A DNA stretch of 64,000 nucleotides from Enterococcus avium ATCC 14025 (GCF_000406965.1 NZ_KE136366.1:263384-327383), one strand, 5' to 3'; shown: positions 52,918 to 63,323, counted from the stretch's first letter. Made by a program: numbers and translations. Notes: generated by a model from the letters alone, not told the origin.

Positions 52918-53078
52918 GGTTTGATTTCAAATTTTGAAAAAAACGCATGGATCTTTCTTTATCTTATAAAAGTTGAGAAATAAACCGTTCCTGTAGCAAC
53001 ATCCACTTGCTTTGCGGAAAAAAATGGCGAATCATGTTATACTTTTGGGAAGGACTTAATTAGGAAAAGGGTGGATCA

Positions 53079-54212
53079 ATGAAAGTTTTGCATACTGCGG
53101 ACTGGCATATGGGGAAAAAGCTGCACGGCTATGACTTGTTGCCAGATCAAGCATATATTCTTGATCAAATACTAAAAATCGCAAAAGAAGAGATCGTAGA
53201 GGCCATCGTAATCGCGGGGGATTTATATGATCGTTCTGTTCCTTCTGAGGCGAGTGTTCGGTTATTAAATCAAACAATCGCTGATTGGAATTTAACGCAG
53301 CAGTTCCCATTACTGGCGATTTCGGGCAATCATGATAGTGCGACTCGCTTAGCAACAGGGACACCATGGTTCAATCAAGCACAGTTTCATTTGCATACTC
53401 GCTTAAAAGAAGCTTTTACGCCGGTGGAAATGGGAAATAGCCAATTTTATCTATTGCCTTATTTTGAACCGGTGGATGCGCGTATCTACTTTGAAGATTC
53501 AGAGCTTCGTACGATTCAACAGGCAATGCCGAAAGTAATCGAAAAAATACAGGAAAGCTTTGATCCGGATAAAAAACACATTTTAGTCAGTCATTTTTTT
53601 GTTGCCGGCAGCAGCAAAACGGACTCTGAAACGAAGATCGAAGTTGGCGGACTTGATGGGATCAATGGGAAGTTACTCGAATGCTTTGATTACGTCGCGT
53701 TGGGCCATCTCCATGGGAAGGACGCGCTAAAAATGGCGAATGCTCGCTACAGCGGCTCGCCTTTGAAATACTCATTGTCGGAAAAGGATCAAACAAAAGG
53801 TGTTTGGATCGTTGATACAGATACTATGGACTTTTCCTTCCGGACATTGACACCGCTTCATGAAATCCAAGAGCTGCAGGCTAGTTTTGCTGAATTATTA
53901 GACCCAGCTTTTTACACCACGATTAATCGGGAGGACTATTTGTCGATTCTATTAGAGGATCGAGCGGTGATTCCCAATTTAATGAACCAACTGCGCCAGG
54001 TCTATCCTCGGATCATTCAGGTAGAACGTGCGAATGGCTTTGAGACAGCTGTTGAGAAGCGTCTGAAAAAGGAAAATATTAAAGAGAAATCTCCAGTTAA
54101 TCTAACAAAGGATTTCTTTACAGAGGTTTCCCAGAATGAACTGACAGCTAAACAGAAAAAATGGATCGAGGAAGGCTTACACACGATCCTGAAAAAAGGA
54201 GGCGAGGAGTAA
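53079..54212 (+). CDS. sbcD: Exonuclease SbcCD subunit D
   Basis: A 377-residue Mre11-family nuclease. Phosphoesterase motifs: HTADWHMGK, AGDLYDRSVPSE, ISGNHDSATR, VSHFFVAG and LGHLHGKD. With SbcC it opens hairpins and cleans DNA ends. The stop overlaps the sbcC start (TAATG). Confidence 0.95.
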   Translation: MKVLHTADWHMGKKLHGYDLLPDQAYILDQILKIAKEEIVEAIVIAGDLYDRSVPSEASVRLLNQTIADWNLTQQFPLLAISGNHDSATRLATGTPWFNQAQFHLHTRLKEAFTPVEMGNSQFYLLPYFEPVDARIYFEDSELRTIQQAMPKVIEKIQESFDPDKKHILVSHFFVAGSSKTDSETKIEVGGLDGINGKLLECFDYVALGHLHGKDALKMANARYSGSPLKYSLSEKDQTKGVWIVDTDTMDFSFRTLTPLHEIQELQASFAELLDPAFYTTINREDYLSILLEDRAVIPNLMNQLRQVYPRIIQVERANGFETAVEKRLKKENIKEKSPVNLTKDFFTEVSQNELTAKQKKWIEEGLHTILKKGGEE

Positions 54213-57200
54213 TGCTTCCAAAGAAAATCATTATGGAAAACTTTGGTCCGTTTGTTCACGAAGAAGTCGATTTTGACGAACTGACAGAGGCGCCATTATT
54301 TTTGATCAGCGGGAAAACCGGTGCTGGTAAGACCACAATTTTTGACGCGATCACCTTTGCTTTATATGGCGATGCATCTGGCGGTGTTCGTTCATCAAAC
54401 GAGATTCGATCCTCCTTTGCTGAGCTAACTGAAGAAACTCGGGTGCAGTTCATTTTCGAGCACCAAGGAAGAAAGTATTCTATTGAACGTTGGCCGAAGC
54501 AGACCTTAGCCAAGAAAAACGGCAAAGGCGAGACGACCAAAAATCAAAAGGTTCAATTGAGCATTTTTAATGATAAGGGTCAAGAGGCTGAGGCCTATAC
54601 CAAGGTGGATGCAGTGAACGAGGTCATCTATCAGATTTTAAATCTGCAAAAGGATCAATTTCGCCAAATCGTGATGCTGCCCCAGGGAGAGTTTCGAACG
54701 TTCCTCAATGCGAATAGTACTGAGAAGGAAACCGTCCTGCGGAGTTTGTTCGGCACTAGTTTCTATCGCCAATTCACAGAAAATTTGAAGCTTCAAAAGT
54801 GTGAGCTAGAGAAATCAGTCAGTGAAATGACTACTCGTATTGATCAATTATTTCAACAAGTCGTTGCTGAAAAAGGTGTAACTTATGGGGAGTCGCTAAA
54901 TCTTGCTCGTGAGTATTTACTATTGGAAGAACAAGAGCTTTTGAAAAGTCAGACGGAGTTAGCGGAAAAACAGGCTAAACAAAAGGCCCTTCAACAGCAG
55001 CTTCAAAGAGCACAGGAGCTGTCTGAAAGCTTCAAGCAGGAGCAGCAAACTCGTCGCGAGCTTCTAAAAATCGAAGAGCAGCTGCCAGAGCAGGAAGAAA
55101 AGAAACAGCAATTGGTGCGGGGGAGAGAACTTGAGAAAATTCGTCCAACCTATGATCGCATCCAAGAGTTGGTAAAGCAGCAGATTCAGCAGACCGATGA
55201 AGTAACTGAGAATCAGCAACGTGCAGCTGAGCTAGAGCAGCAATATAGTGAGTGCCAAAAACAAACGACTGATTTTGAGCAGCAAAGTGCCGAGTGGCAA
55301 ACTAAAGAGCAGCAGCTGCAAAGCTTGAACGCTTTATTGCCTTTGGTCAAGCAAAAAGAGCAGCTGATGAAACAAAAAACGGAACTGACAGATAAACAGG
55401 CGAAACAGCAGGAGCACTTAACAGAAATTATTCAACAAATAAAGGTTCACGAAGAAAAAATCAAACTGCTGGAGACCAAACAAAATACGGAAAAAATGTG
55501 GCAGGATCGTCGTTATGAGGAGCTACAGTTTCAACAGACGGTGACTCACTTGCAGCAATCAGCCAAAGATATTTTCGATCAACAGGAGGAAGAAGAGGAC
55601 CAGCAGATCAAGCTGGCTCAATTGGTTGAAAAAGCCAGTCGTACAAGCAATCAATTAACAAGTGAAGTGGCAGATTATAAGAAGTTGAAAAGTCAGTGGG
55701 CTTCTGCGGAAATTGCCCGATTAAGTATGGATTTGCTTCCGGGAGAACCTTGTCCTGTTTGCGGTTCAAAGGAGCATCCGAATCCAGCCCAGCACGCTGA
55801 GTTGACCACTGATAATTTGGGACAATTACAGGTGGCGCTAGAAACTCAGGAAACGCGAATTAAGCAGTTAGAGTTGATTCGGGAACAGGCAGAGGCTCAG
55901 TATGAGGTTGGAATAAAAACCTTTGATCAATTACAGGAGGATCGGTCGGCGGCGCAAAAGGCGCAAGAAGAGCAAATCAATACTCTTCAGGCCACTTTTG
56001 CCGATTATTACCAGCTGGAAGTTGAAGCCGATTTATCGGAGCTTGTGATATTTCTTAGGGAGCGTCAAAAAGAAACGGATGAACGTTTAGCTGAGATTAA
56101 CGAATCGAAACAAACCTTGCTTGACCTGAAGGCAGAGATTGATAATAATCAAGCTAAAAAACTTGAGAGCGAGACTAGCTTAAATGTTGTGAAAGGTGAA
56201 CTGCAAACCTTAGAGGGCAGATTGTCCAGTATTGAGGAGCAAACCAAAGAGTGGCAGTTGCCGACTTTGGAGGCACATATCGTTGAACTGCAGGGCAAGA
56301 TAGACGAGTATCACACTCACCTGCAGGCACACCAAGCCTTAGTGAAGGAACTTGAGCAGCAGCATATCCGTCTGCAGGAAAATCATAAGCTATTAGCTAA
56401 GCAACAGCAAGAGACGGGGGAGAACCTAGAAAAATTTCAAACGTCACTGCAACAGCAATTGGTAGATGCAAATTTAGCTATTGAACAGTTAGCATCAGCG
56501 CCCATTGATCTTTTAAGTTTAGAACAAGAGATTACAGATTTCGATCAACAGCTCTTACTGCTAAAAGATCGCCAATCACGGTTGGCAGAAGTAATCAAGG
56601 ATCAAGAGAAACCAGAGCTGGATGAGCTGCAAACCTTAGTGACAAGCTGTGAAGCAGAAGTCACTCAATTCCAACAGCAGCATTATGCCAAAGAAAGTCA
56701 GCTACAGCAACAACGCACGTTGATTGAAACTATTGAAGATCTACAGGCGCAAAGCAAGGAGCAATTGGACGAATTAAGCCAAATGATGCAGCTTTATCAA
56801 ACGATGAACGGAGATAATCCGCAAAAAATCAGCTTAGAGCGGTATGTCCTGCAATGGTATTTGGCCGAGGTTCTGCAATGTGCCAATCAGCAGCTGAATC
56901 AGCTAACCAAGGGGCGCTATCGTTTTGAGTTGAAGCAGGAAACCGGTCGATCGAAAGGAAATACTGGGCTTGAGATCAATGTTTATGATGACAATGCCGG
57001 CGCAACGCGTAGCTCTCATACCTTATCTGGCGGCGAAAGCTTTATCGCAGCGTTATCCTTGGCTTTGGGACTTGCGGAAGTGATCCAGAGTCAGGCTGGC
57101 GGCGTTGCGATTGAAGCCTTGTTCATTGATGAAGGCTTTGGATCATTGGATGAAGAAGCGTTGGAGATGGCTATGGAAGCCTTGGAAAGCATTGAAAATG

Positions 57201-57334
57201 CGGGACGGATGATCGGCATTATCAGTCACGTACGAGAATTGAAAGAACGTATCCCACAACAAATTATTGTGGAAACTAGCGGAACGGGACGCAGCAGTAT
57301 TCGTTACCAGCTAGAAGGATGGAGTGAAACGTAA
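54212..57334 (+). CDS. sbcC: Exonuclease SbcCD subunit C
   Basis: A 1040-residue Rad50-like ATPase. Walker A is SGKTGAGKTTIFDAI near residue 35. Long coiled coils flank a zinc hook CPVCGSKEHP (~residue 515). The C-terminal signature is LSGGESFIAALSLALG, with Walker B ALFIDEGFGSLDEE. The ATG at 54212 follows GGAGGCGAGG. Adjacent genes on either side suggest one sbcD-sbcC-helicase transcript. Confidence 0.95.
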   Translation: MLPKKIIMENFGPFVHEEVDFDELTEAPLFLISGKTGAGKTTIFDAITFALYGDASGGVRSSNEIRSSFAELTEETRVQFIFEHQGRKYSIERWPKQTLAKKNGKGETTKNQKVQLSIFNDKGQEAEAYTKVDAVNEVIYQILNLQKDQFRQIVMLPQGEFRTFLNANSTEKETVLRSLFGTSFYRQFTENLKLQKCELEKSVSEMTTRIDQLFQQVVAEKGVTYGESLNLAREYLLLEEQELLKSQTELAEKQAKQKALQQQLQRAQELSESFKQEQQTRRELLKIEEQLPEQEEKKQQLVRGRELEKIRPTYDRIQELVKQQIQQTDEVTENQQRAAELEQQYSECQKQTTDFEQQSAEWQTKEQQLQSLNALLPLVKQKEQLMKQKTELTDKQAKQQEHLTEIIQQIKVHEEKIKLLETKQNTEKMWQDRRYEELQFQQTVTHLQQSAKDIFDQQEEEEDQQIKLAQLVEKASRTSNQLTSEVADYKKLKSQWASAEIARLSMDLLPGEPCPVCGSKEHPNPAQHAELTTDNLGQLQVALETQETRIKQLELIREQAEAQYEVGIKTFDQLQEDRSAAQKAQEEQINTLQATFADYYQLEVEADLSELVIFLRERQKETDERLAEINESKQTLLDLKAEIDNNQAKKLESETSLNVVKGELQTLEGRLSSIEEQTKEWQLPTLEAHIVELQGKIDEYHTHLQAHQALVKELEQQHIRLQENHKLLAKQQQETGENLEKFQTSLQQQLVDANLAIEQLASAPIDLLSLEQEITDFDQQLLLLKDRQSRLAEVIKDQEKPELDELQTLVTSCEAEVTQFQQQHYAKESQLQQQRTLIETIEDLQAQSKEQLDELSQMMQLYQTMNGDNPQKISLERYVLQWYLAEVLQCANQQLNQLTKGRYRFELKQETGRSKGNTGLEINVYDDNAGATRSSHTLSGGESFIAALSLALGLAEVIQSQAGGVAIEALFIDEGFGSLDEEALEMAMEALESIENAGRMIGIISHVRELKERIPQQIIVETSGTGRSSIRYQLEGWSET

Positions 57335-60300
57335 ATGAGATGGAGTATTCCAGAAAAAGTGATCGAACGCGGCAGAACGTATTTAAAAGAGGGGCGGGTC
57401 TTATCCGTTGAGGCAGATCCGGCTCGTCGTGTTTGGCATGGTGAAGTATTAGGCAGTGAACTTTATCTGGTTGATTTAGATGGCAGTGGAAAAGAAAATG
57501 ATATTTGTGCCTGCCCGTATTGGGAAGAGCATGGTTATTGCAAACATACAGTAGCGGTTGAATTATATTTACGGGAAAAAGGTCTTTCGCGGGTAATCAA
57601 GCCAGAGACTGTCTTGCCGAAAAAAATGGAGAGCAGTATTTCTTTTGCTGATTTGTTAAATCAAGGCTTTTCAAGATTGGAAAAGGAAGCAGAGCCCTTG
57701 CAGTCCTTATTTGTTGAATTTGTGGTGGAGGCCGTTCCAACGAATCCTTATCACCCAGAATTGGATGTTTTGGCGGTGTCGCTGCGTATCGGCAGTCATT
57801 TGAACAAACGCAGCTATATCGTGAAGAACTTATATGACTTTTTACACGCATATCAGACCGATTCAGCCTATACCGTAAACAAACAATATAAATTCCAGAT
57901 CGAGGCGGGTGCCTTTGATCCAAAATGTCGAGATTTGATTGAAGATTTAGTGGGAGTCAGTGAAACATATCAATTATTAGGGAAAGCTGGTCTACAGGTC
58001 AAAGGTAAACTAGACAAGCGTTATCTTTTATTGCCGGTTCATCGGATTCAAGAACTATTGGAAGCGATGGAAAAGACTGGAAATTTAAGTATTAAACTAG
58101 GTGAAAAAACCTATTCTGAAGTGCATGAGGGACAAGAGCTACCACTTTCATTCACTTTGGAAAAACGTGGAGAAAATGATTTTGGTCTAACCATCGAGGA
58201 TGGCTTCACCAATTATTATAGTAATTATTTCTTAGGCTTCGTTGAAAATTCCTATTATTTGATGACTCATGAGCAGCAGGAAACCTACATTACGCTGAAG
58301 CAGCTGATGAAGCGGCTGAAAGAACCGGTTATTGCATATGAGCAACGACAACTTTCGCAATTATTCACAGACGTTTTTCCATATTTACGGAAAATTGGTC
58401 GAGTAATTGTTACCGATGATGTGGCAGAGATCATGAAGGAGGAACCGTTGCGTGCGGTCGTCATCTTTCGAAAAATCAAAGGAATGATAAAGGCGGAAGC
58501 TGAGTTTCATTATGGCAACGCTTATTTCTCTACCAATGAGGCGCATCAGCCCAAGCTGCCTAATAATGTCGAGATTTTAAGAGATCGTAAAAAGGAAAAA
58601 CAAATCCTGGATCTCTTTACTACGTACCGGTATCAAAAAATCGATACGGGCTTTGAAAAGAAATTACCGATTAAAGACAATCTTTATTACTTCTTTAAAG
58701 TCGAAGTGGAAGAGTTTAGACGATATGCTGAAGTGCGTATGGGCAAGAAGCTGCGTCAGCTCTTCTTAGACGGTGAAGAATTCCAACCAACAATCGAGGT
58801 GGATCAGGAAGGATCATGGCTCGATATCAAGTTTGATGTGACGGGAATCAATGATAATGAAATTGACCAGGTCTTGAACAGTTTGCTGCGGAAGGATCGC
58901 TTTTACACATTGGATAATGGCGAGGTGCTCTCCTTTGATTCAGAGGCCTTCCAGCAAACCAGTGAAATGATCGGTCAGCTGCGGGAAAGAATTAGCGCGA
59001 ACGATGGATTGATCCGCTTGCCGAAGAGCCAAGGGATTATGCTAGAACAGCGGTTGAAGGATAATCCGCAGGCACAGTTCAGCGAAAGCTTTACTGCGAT
59101 GGTGCAGGATTTGACTCATCCAGAGGATTATCAAGTGGCTTTGCCAGAGAATCTTAATGCCACATTGCGGCCTTATCAAGAGTCAGGTTTTCGCTGGTTG
59201 AAAATGCTGAGCGATTATGGCTTTGGCGGAATTTTAGCTGATGAAATGGGTCTTGGGAAAACGATTCAGGTAATCACTTTCTTATTGGCGGAAAAAGCAC
59301 AGCAACCAATCAAAGTGGTAATTGTCACGCCAGCGAGTCTGGTCTATAACTGGCAGGCGGAAATCAAGAAGTTTGCGCCAAGTTTAAGTTCATCAGTTAT
59401 TTCAGGCAATCGTAGCGAACGGGAGCAGTTGCTTGAAGAGGCTGAAGAGATTGTTATTACGTCTTATGCAAGTCTGCGTCAGGATATTGATCTCCATGAA
59501 AAGATGGGTTATCAATACATGATTCTTGATGAAGCCCAGATGGTGAAAAACGCCTCGACGAAAACTTCCAGCGCTTTGCGAAACTTATCGATTCCACATC
59601 GCTTCGCGTTGAGTGGTACGCCAATCGAGAACAATCTGGAAGAGCTGTGGTCATTATTCCAAACGATCATGCCAGGATTCTTCCCACCGATCGGACGTTT
59701 CCGTCAAATGGCTGTTCCAGAAATTGCTAAGATGATTCAACCGTTTGTTCTGAGACGCGATAAAGATACCGTCTTGCAGGAATTGCCTGAGCGGATCGAA
59801 TCAAATGTCTTGAGCAGTTTGACGGAAGAGCAGAAGACGGTCTATCTTGCTTATTTAAAACGAATGAAGCAAGAGGTCGACCAAATGGATTCAGCGACAT
59901 TCCGAAAACAGCGTGTAAGTATCTTAGCTGGTTTAACTCGCTTGCGTCAGATCTGTGATGATCCTCGTTTGTTTATGGAAGGGTACGAAGGTGGTTCTGG
60001 CAAACTTGATCAAGTCAAGGATCTGATTCAAGTGGCGAAAGAAAATGGTCGACGAGTCTTATTGTTCTCACAATTTACTAGTATGCTTTCAATCATTGAA
60101 GAGGAGTTCGCGGAAGAAGGAATTACTAGCTTCTACTTGCGAGGCAGCACTAAAGTTTCTGATCGCCTAAAAATGGTGGATGCCTTCAATGCAGGAGAAA
60201 AAGATGTCTTTTTGATTTCGCTAAAAGCTGGAGGAACCGGTCTGAACCTGACTGGGGCGGATACAGTTATTCTCTACGATCTATGGTGGAATCCGGCAGT

Positions 60301-60514
60301 CGAAGAGCAGGCGGCAGGACGTGCTCACCGGATTGGCCAGAAGAAGGTCGTCGAGGTATGGCGCATGATCGCTGAAGGAACGATCGAGGAACGAATGAAT
60401 CAGCTGCAGCAAGAAAAACGCGAGCTGTTCCAGAAAGTCATCCAAGGCAACGAAGAACAAACCAATAAACTTACAGAAGAGGATATTCGCATGATTTTAA
60501 GTTTAGGCGAATAG
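57335..60514 (+). CDS. SNF2-family helicase with SWIM zinc finger
   Basis: A 1059-residue protein. An N-terminal SWIM finger (CACPYWEEHGYCKHTVAVE, residues ~50-70) is followed by a family-specific middle region and a C-terminal SNF2 ATPase: motif I DEMGLGKTIQ (~residue 638), motif II DEAQ (~730), ALSGTPIENN, then helicase C with LISLKAGGTGLNLTGAD and RAHRIGQ. Bacterial SNF2 proteins of this kind act on DNA-bound complexes such as RNA polymerase; a specific role is unknown. It starts 1 base after sbcC, so it is cotranscribed with sbcDC. Confidence 0.9.
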   Translation: MRWSIPEKVIERGRTYLKEGRVLSVEADPARRVWHGEVLGSELYLVDLDGSGKENDICACPYWEEHGYCKHTVAVELYLREKGLSRVIKPETVLPKKMESSISFADLLNQGFSRLEKEAEPLQSLFVEFVVEAVPTNPYHPELDVLAVSLRIGSHLNKRSYIVKNLYDFLHAYQTDSAYTVNKQYKFQIEAGAFDPKCRDLIEDLVGVSETYQLLGKAGLQVKGKLDKRYLLLPVHRIQELLEAMEKTGNLSIKLGEKTYSEVHEGQELPLSFTLEKRGENDFGLTIEDGFTNYYSNYFLGFVENSYYLMTHEQQETYITLKQLMKRLKEPVIAYEQRQLSQLFTDVFPYLRKIGRVIVTDDVAEIMKEEPLRAVVIFRKIKGMIKAEAEFHYGNAYFSTNEAHQPKLPNNVEILRDRKKEKQILDLFTTYRYQKIDTGFEKKLPIKDNLYYFFKVEVEEFRRYAEVRMGKKLRQLFLDGEEFQPTIEVDQEGSWLDIKFDVTGINDNEIDQVLNSLLRKDRFYTLDNGEVLSFDSEAFQQTSEMIGQLRERISANDGLIRLPKSQGIMLEQRLKDNPQAQFSESFTAMVQDLTHPEDYQVALPENLNATLRPYQESGFRWLKMLSDYGFGGILADEMGLGKTIQVITFLLAEKAQQPIKVVIVTPASLVYNWQAEIKKFAPSLSSSVISGNRSEREQLLEEAEEIVITSYASLRQDIDLHEKMGYQYMILDEAQMVKNASTKTSSALRNLSIPHRFALSGTPIENNLEELWSLFQTIMPGFFPPIGRFRQMAVPEIAKMIQPFVLRRDKDTVLQELPERIESNVLSSLTEEQKTVYLAYLKRMKQEVDQMDSATFRKQRVSILAGLTRLRQICDDPRLFMEGYEGGSGKLDQVKDLIQVAKENGRRVLLFSQFTSMLSIIEEEFAEEGITSFYLRGSTKVSDRLKMVDAFNAGEKDVFLISLKAGGTGLNLTGADTVILYDLWWNPAVEEQAAGRAHRIGQKKVVEVWRMIAEGTIEERMNQLQQEKRELFQKVIQGNEEQTNKLTEEDIRMILSLGE

Positions 60515-60527
60515 AAATAGAAAAAGA

Positions 60528-60561
60528 AAAGTATGCCACGTTCAGTGCGGCATACTTTTTT
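60528..60561. terminator. Bidirectional terminator
   Basis: AGTATGCC/GGCATACT with a short loop and flanking A and T runs; it separates the helicase gene from the facing HAD gene. Confidence 0.85.
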
Positions 60562-61261
60562 GGTTCGTCAGAAGAGATTTCAAATCCTCAAAGTTTTTGA
60601 TTTCTTTTTCAAAAATAGCGCTTTGACCTTCTGGTATTTTACGATTTTGGTGATTGAACCACCAAACGGACCAGCCAGCGGCCTTAGCGCCAATGACATC
60701 ATTTTCAAAGCTATCACCAATATATAAAAGTGATTCAGGTGCCAATTTCAATCGTGTTTCCATCAAAGAAAAAATTTTTGGTTCTGGTTTTTGAATACCA
60801 ACCGCATCTGAAATAATCATTTTTTCAGGCGCGATCCAACGAGCTAATTGCAACGCGCTAATTTTCTCTTTCTGTCGCAATACCGGTCCATTTGTGATCA
60901 GACCTAAAGGAACATCCTGTTGATTCAAGAAGGTTAATGAATCACTGATTTCAGAAGGTAATGTGATTGTTTTTAATGCGTGATCGTAGGCCGCTTGGAA
61001 TGTCTCCAATTCAGATTTACTTGGAACAAAATCAAAATCAGCTAGTGCCAGACGAATTCGCTCATAACGCATTTTTGCTAAAGACCATTCTCCTGTGATC
61101 GACTTCATATAGTGGAGGTCACTATAATAGCGGAAACGAATAAACAAAGCGTTCATCTTACTTTCTGGAAAAGTCGGAAACAAATCGTTGATAGCAGAAG
61201 CAAAAGGGGCTTGTTGTTTGTATAAGGTATCATCTAAATCAAATACTATTCCTTGAATCAT
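60542..61261 (-). CDS. HAD-superfamily hydrolase
   Basis: A 239-residue YjjG/pyrimidine-nucleotidase-like HAD phosphatase. Motif I is FDLDDTLY, motif II GLITNGP, motif III near KPEPKIF, motif IV YIGDSFENDVIGAKAAG. A four-helix type-I cap lies at residues ~15-100. The substrate is probably a small phosphate ester or nucleotide. AGGAG-type site precedes the start. Confidence 0.85.
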   Translation of the reverse strand: MIQGIVFDLDDTLYKQQAPFASAINDLFPTFPESKMNALFIRFRYYSDLHYMKSITGEWSLAKMRYERIRLALADFDFVPSKSELETFQAAYDHALKTITLPSEISDSLTFLNQQDVPLGLITNGPVLRQKEKISALQLARWIAPEKMIISDAVGIQKPEPKIFSLMETRLKLAPESLLYIGDSFENDVIGAKAAGWSVWWFNHQNRKIPEGQSAIFEKEIKNFEDLKSLLTNQKSMPH

Positions 61262-61775
61262 TTACTCACTCCTAAGGTTTCAATAAACTTATTATAGCAA
61301 AAAAATAATTATTTTATTTGGACTGAGCAAAAAAGTGGCGCAAAAATATAATTCTTGTTATGTTATTCGAGTAGCAAAGTAATGAAAAAAACATGAACCG
61401 GAATCAATCAAAAATATTCTTCGGGAAAAAAATAATGATTGAGAAGAGAAAGAATAGCTGGAATTTAAGATCTACCAATTTTTGGAAACTCTATAAAATT
61501 TTTGATTTTTTTTGAATATTTGAAAGCTGTATCTATTTTTAACGAGTAATCCTGATGGAAAATTTAATACAGATAACTGTCTCAGAGATTAAAATAAAAT
61601 AACTATAAAATAATAAGCAACATCTATGAATGTATTTTCCATTTTAAAATCATTCTAATAAAGCCTTGATATACAAAAGATTTATGAATATAAATATATT
61701 TTTTTATTGAATTGGTTATCAAAATTAAAAAGATAAAAAAATTCATTTTTTTAATTTGATATAATAATTTTGCAT

Positions 61776-61806
61776 AAACTGTATTAGTAATAATACAGTT
61801 TTTTTA
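61776..61806 (+). terminator. Terminator-like hairpin without an obvious gene
   Basis: AAACTGTATTA/TAATACAGTTT with seven T. It may end a small transcript from the 61262-61775 region, or act as an attenuator. Confidence 0.6.
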
Positions 61807-61867
61807 GCTGTTATAGAACGGGGTCAAATGAGAGCGGCGCCACTAATTTCTCATCTTGACAAATTAA

Positions 61868-61883
61868 AACTGTCGTGACAGTT
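61868..61883. promoter_or_regulatory. Palindromic candidate operator upstream of spx
   Basis: AACTGTC and GACAGTT are perfect inverted repeats separated by 2 bases, just downstream of a TTGACA. The geometry fits a dimeric repressor site; the regulator is unknown. Confidence 0.5.
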
Positions 61884-61967
61884 GTTATAGTCGAGAATTA
61901 AATTAAATAACGTTAATATTTGTAAAAAAAAAGACACCCAACTCTTTTTTTTGTTACCTTTTTTCTG

Positions 61968-61973
61968 TATAAT
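61968..61973 (+). promoter_or_regulatory. TATAAT of the proximal spx promoter
   Basis: A perfect -10 element with a T-rich stretch instead of a good -35, about 70 bases before the spx start. Confidence 0.5.
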
Positions 61974-62042
61974 AGAAACAGATAGTAGGAAACCACTACT
62001 ACCTGTTACAAAAATTGAGAGTCAAGAAAAGGAGTGATATGC

Positions 62043-62441
62043 ATGTTAACACTATATACTTCCCCTAGTTGTACATCATGTCGGAAAGCACGTGCTTGGC
62101 TACAGGAACATGAGATTCCTTATGTTGAACGAAATATCTTTTCTGAGCCATTGAACATTGATGAGTTGAAGGCTATTTTACAAATGACTGAGGATGGAAC
62201 GGAAGAAATCATTTCGACCCGTTCGAAAGTTTTCCAAAAGTTGAACATGGATTTAGATGAATTGTCCCTAAAAGAATTATTGGATTTAGTTAAAGAAAAT
62301 CCTGGATTATTACGTCGTCCGATTATGATTGACGAGAAGCGTTTACAAGTTGGTTTTAACGAAGATGAAATTCGTCGTTTCTTGCCTCGTGATGTTCGCC
62401 AATATGAATTACGTCAAGCCCAATTGATGGCTGGATTATAG
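62043..62441 (+). CDS. spxA: Global stress regulator Spx
   Basis: A 132-residue ArsC-fold protein that binds the RNA polymerase alpha subunit and redirects transcription under disulfide stress. The redox switch CTSC is at residues 10-13, and the RPI-containing segment [21 protein letters not shown] is intact. The ATG at 62043 (MLTLYTSP) follows AAAGGAGTG; the GTG at 62034 lies in that site. Its partner in regulated proteolysis, MecA, is encoded just downstream. Confidence 0.95.
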   Translation: MLTLYTSPSCTSCRKARAWLQEHEIPYVERNIFSEPLNIDELKAILQMTEDGTEEIISTRSKVFQKLNMDLDELSLKELLDLVKENPGLLRRPIMIDEKRLQVGFNEDEIRRFLPRDVRQYELRQAQLMAGL

Positions 62442-62446
62442 AATAG

Positions 62447-62477
62447 ATACCCCGCAAAAAGTGGGGTATTTTTTTTG
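62447..62477 (+). terminator. Terminator after spx
   Basis: ATACCCCGC/GTGGGGTAT stem with an A-rich loop and eight T. Confidence 0.85.
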
Positions 62478-62678
62478 TGTATTTATCTATCTAACGCGTA
62501 ACGATTAATTTGCTCTCCTTTTTTTAGCTTGTAAGTTTCACTACAGACTAATGCGATCTTGAAATCTTATGATCTCATTGTTTATAGGATTTTAATAAAA
62601 TTCGACGGCTTTCTTTACTTTTAAGCGGAATCAGTTACAATGAACATATAATCTATCTTTAAAGTGAGGTGTGCCAAG

Positions 62679-63323
62679 ATGGAGATGGAACACATCAATG
62701 AAAATACGATCCGAGTCATTATTGAAAATGAGGATTTAGCCGAACGTGGAATTACTTTTCTCGATTTATTAGGAAATCATCGGGAAATCGAATCTTTCTT
62801 CTATAGTATTTTAGAGGAAGTCGATATTGAGGATGAGTTCAAAAGTAGTGAGGCGGTTACTTTCCAAGTCCTTCCGAAAAATGACGGATTGGAACTATTT
62901 ATTAGTAAAAACCTGACGCCAGAAGACATCAACAAAATGAACAATTCAACAGAGTTCGAAGCAAGCGATTTTGATCAATTGATTCGTCAACAAATTTTAG
63001 CGAACTCTGAAAGTCTTGAAGAAGACGAAAAAACCAGCCGCTTACGGGTTTTTCAATTGAATAGTTTTGAGGATATGATTGAATTAGCAAGCTATCACTT
63101 TTTAGATGAAGCCTGGTGTGATTTATATCTACTGAATGAGAAGTATTATTTGCAGATTTATTTTGACCCTGAGATTTTTGGTGAATTCGGTTTATCAGAT
63201 GTTATTGCTGAAGTCTTAGAATACGCTCAAAATTCCTCTGTTTCAACAGAAATGTTGGAAGAATACGGAAAACTTTTGATGCAGCGTGATGCGATCGAGA
63301 TTACTCGTGCTCATTTTAATTAA
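62679..63323 (+). CDS. mecA: Adaptor protein MecA
   Basis: A 214-residue ClpC/ClpP adaptor (not the methicillin-resistance gene of the same name). The N-terminal substrate-binding domain starts MEMEHINENTIRV, followed by an acidic linker (SLEEDEKTSR) and a C-terminal ClpC-binding domain (FEDMIELASYHF...SLYLLNEKYYLQI-like). It targets ComK/ComS or ComX and Spx for degradation in relatives. The start is chosen after GTGAGGTG. Confidence 0.93.
   Translation: MEMEHINENTIRVIIENEDLAERGITFLDLLGNHREIESFFYSILEEVDIEDEFKSSEAVTFQVLPKNDGLELFISKNLTPEDINKMNNSTEFEASDFDQLIRQQILANSESLEEDEKTSRLRVFQLNSFEDMIELASYHFLDEAWCDLYLLNEKYYLQIYFDPEIFGEFGLSDVIAEVLEYAQNSSVSTEMLEEYGKLLMQRDAIEITRAHFN

Larger units (their letters stand above)
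61262..62042. other. Long AT-rich region upstream of spx
   Basis: About 780 bases without a convincing gene. Visible are a TATAAT (61760-61765) closely followed by a terminator-like hairpin (61776-61806), a TTGACA (61856-61861) with a perfect palindrome AACTGTCGTGACAGTT-type site at 61868-61883, and a TATAAT (61968-61973) that probably drives spx. The first half is very AT-rich with no recognised element. Confidence 0.5.
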
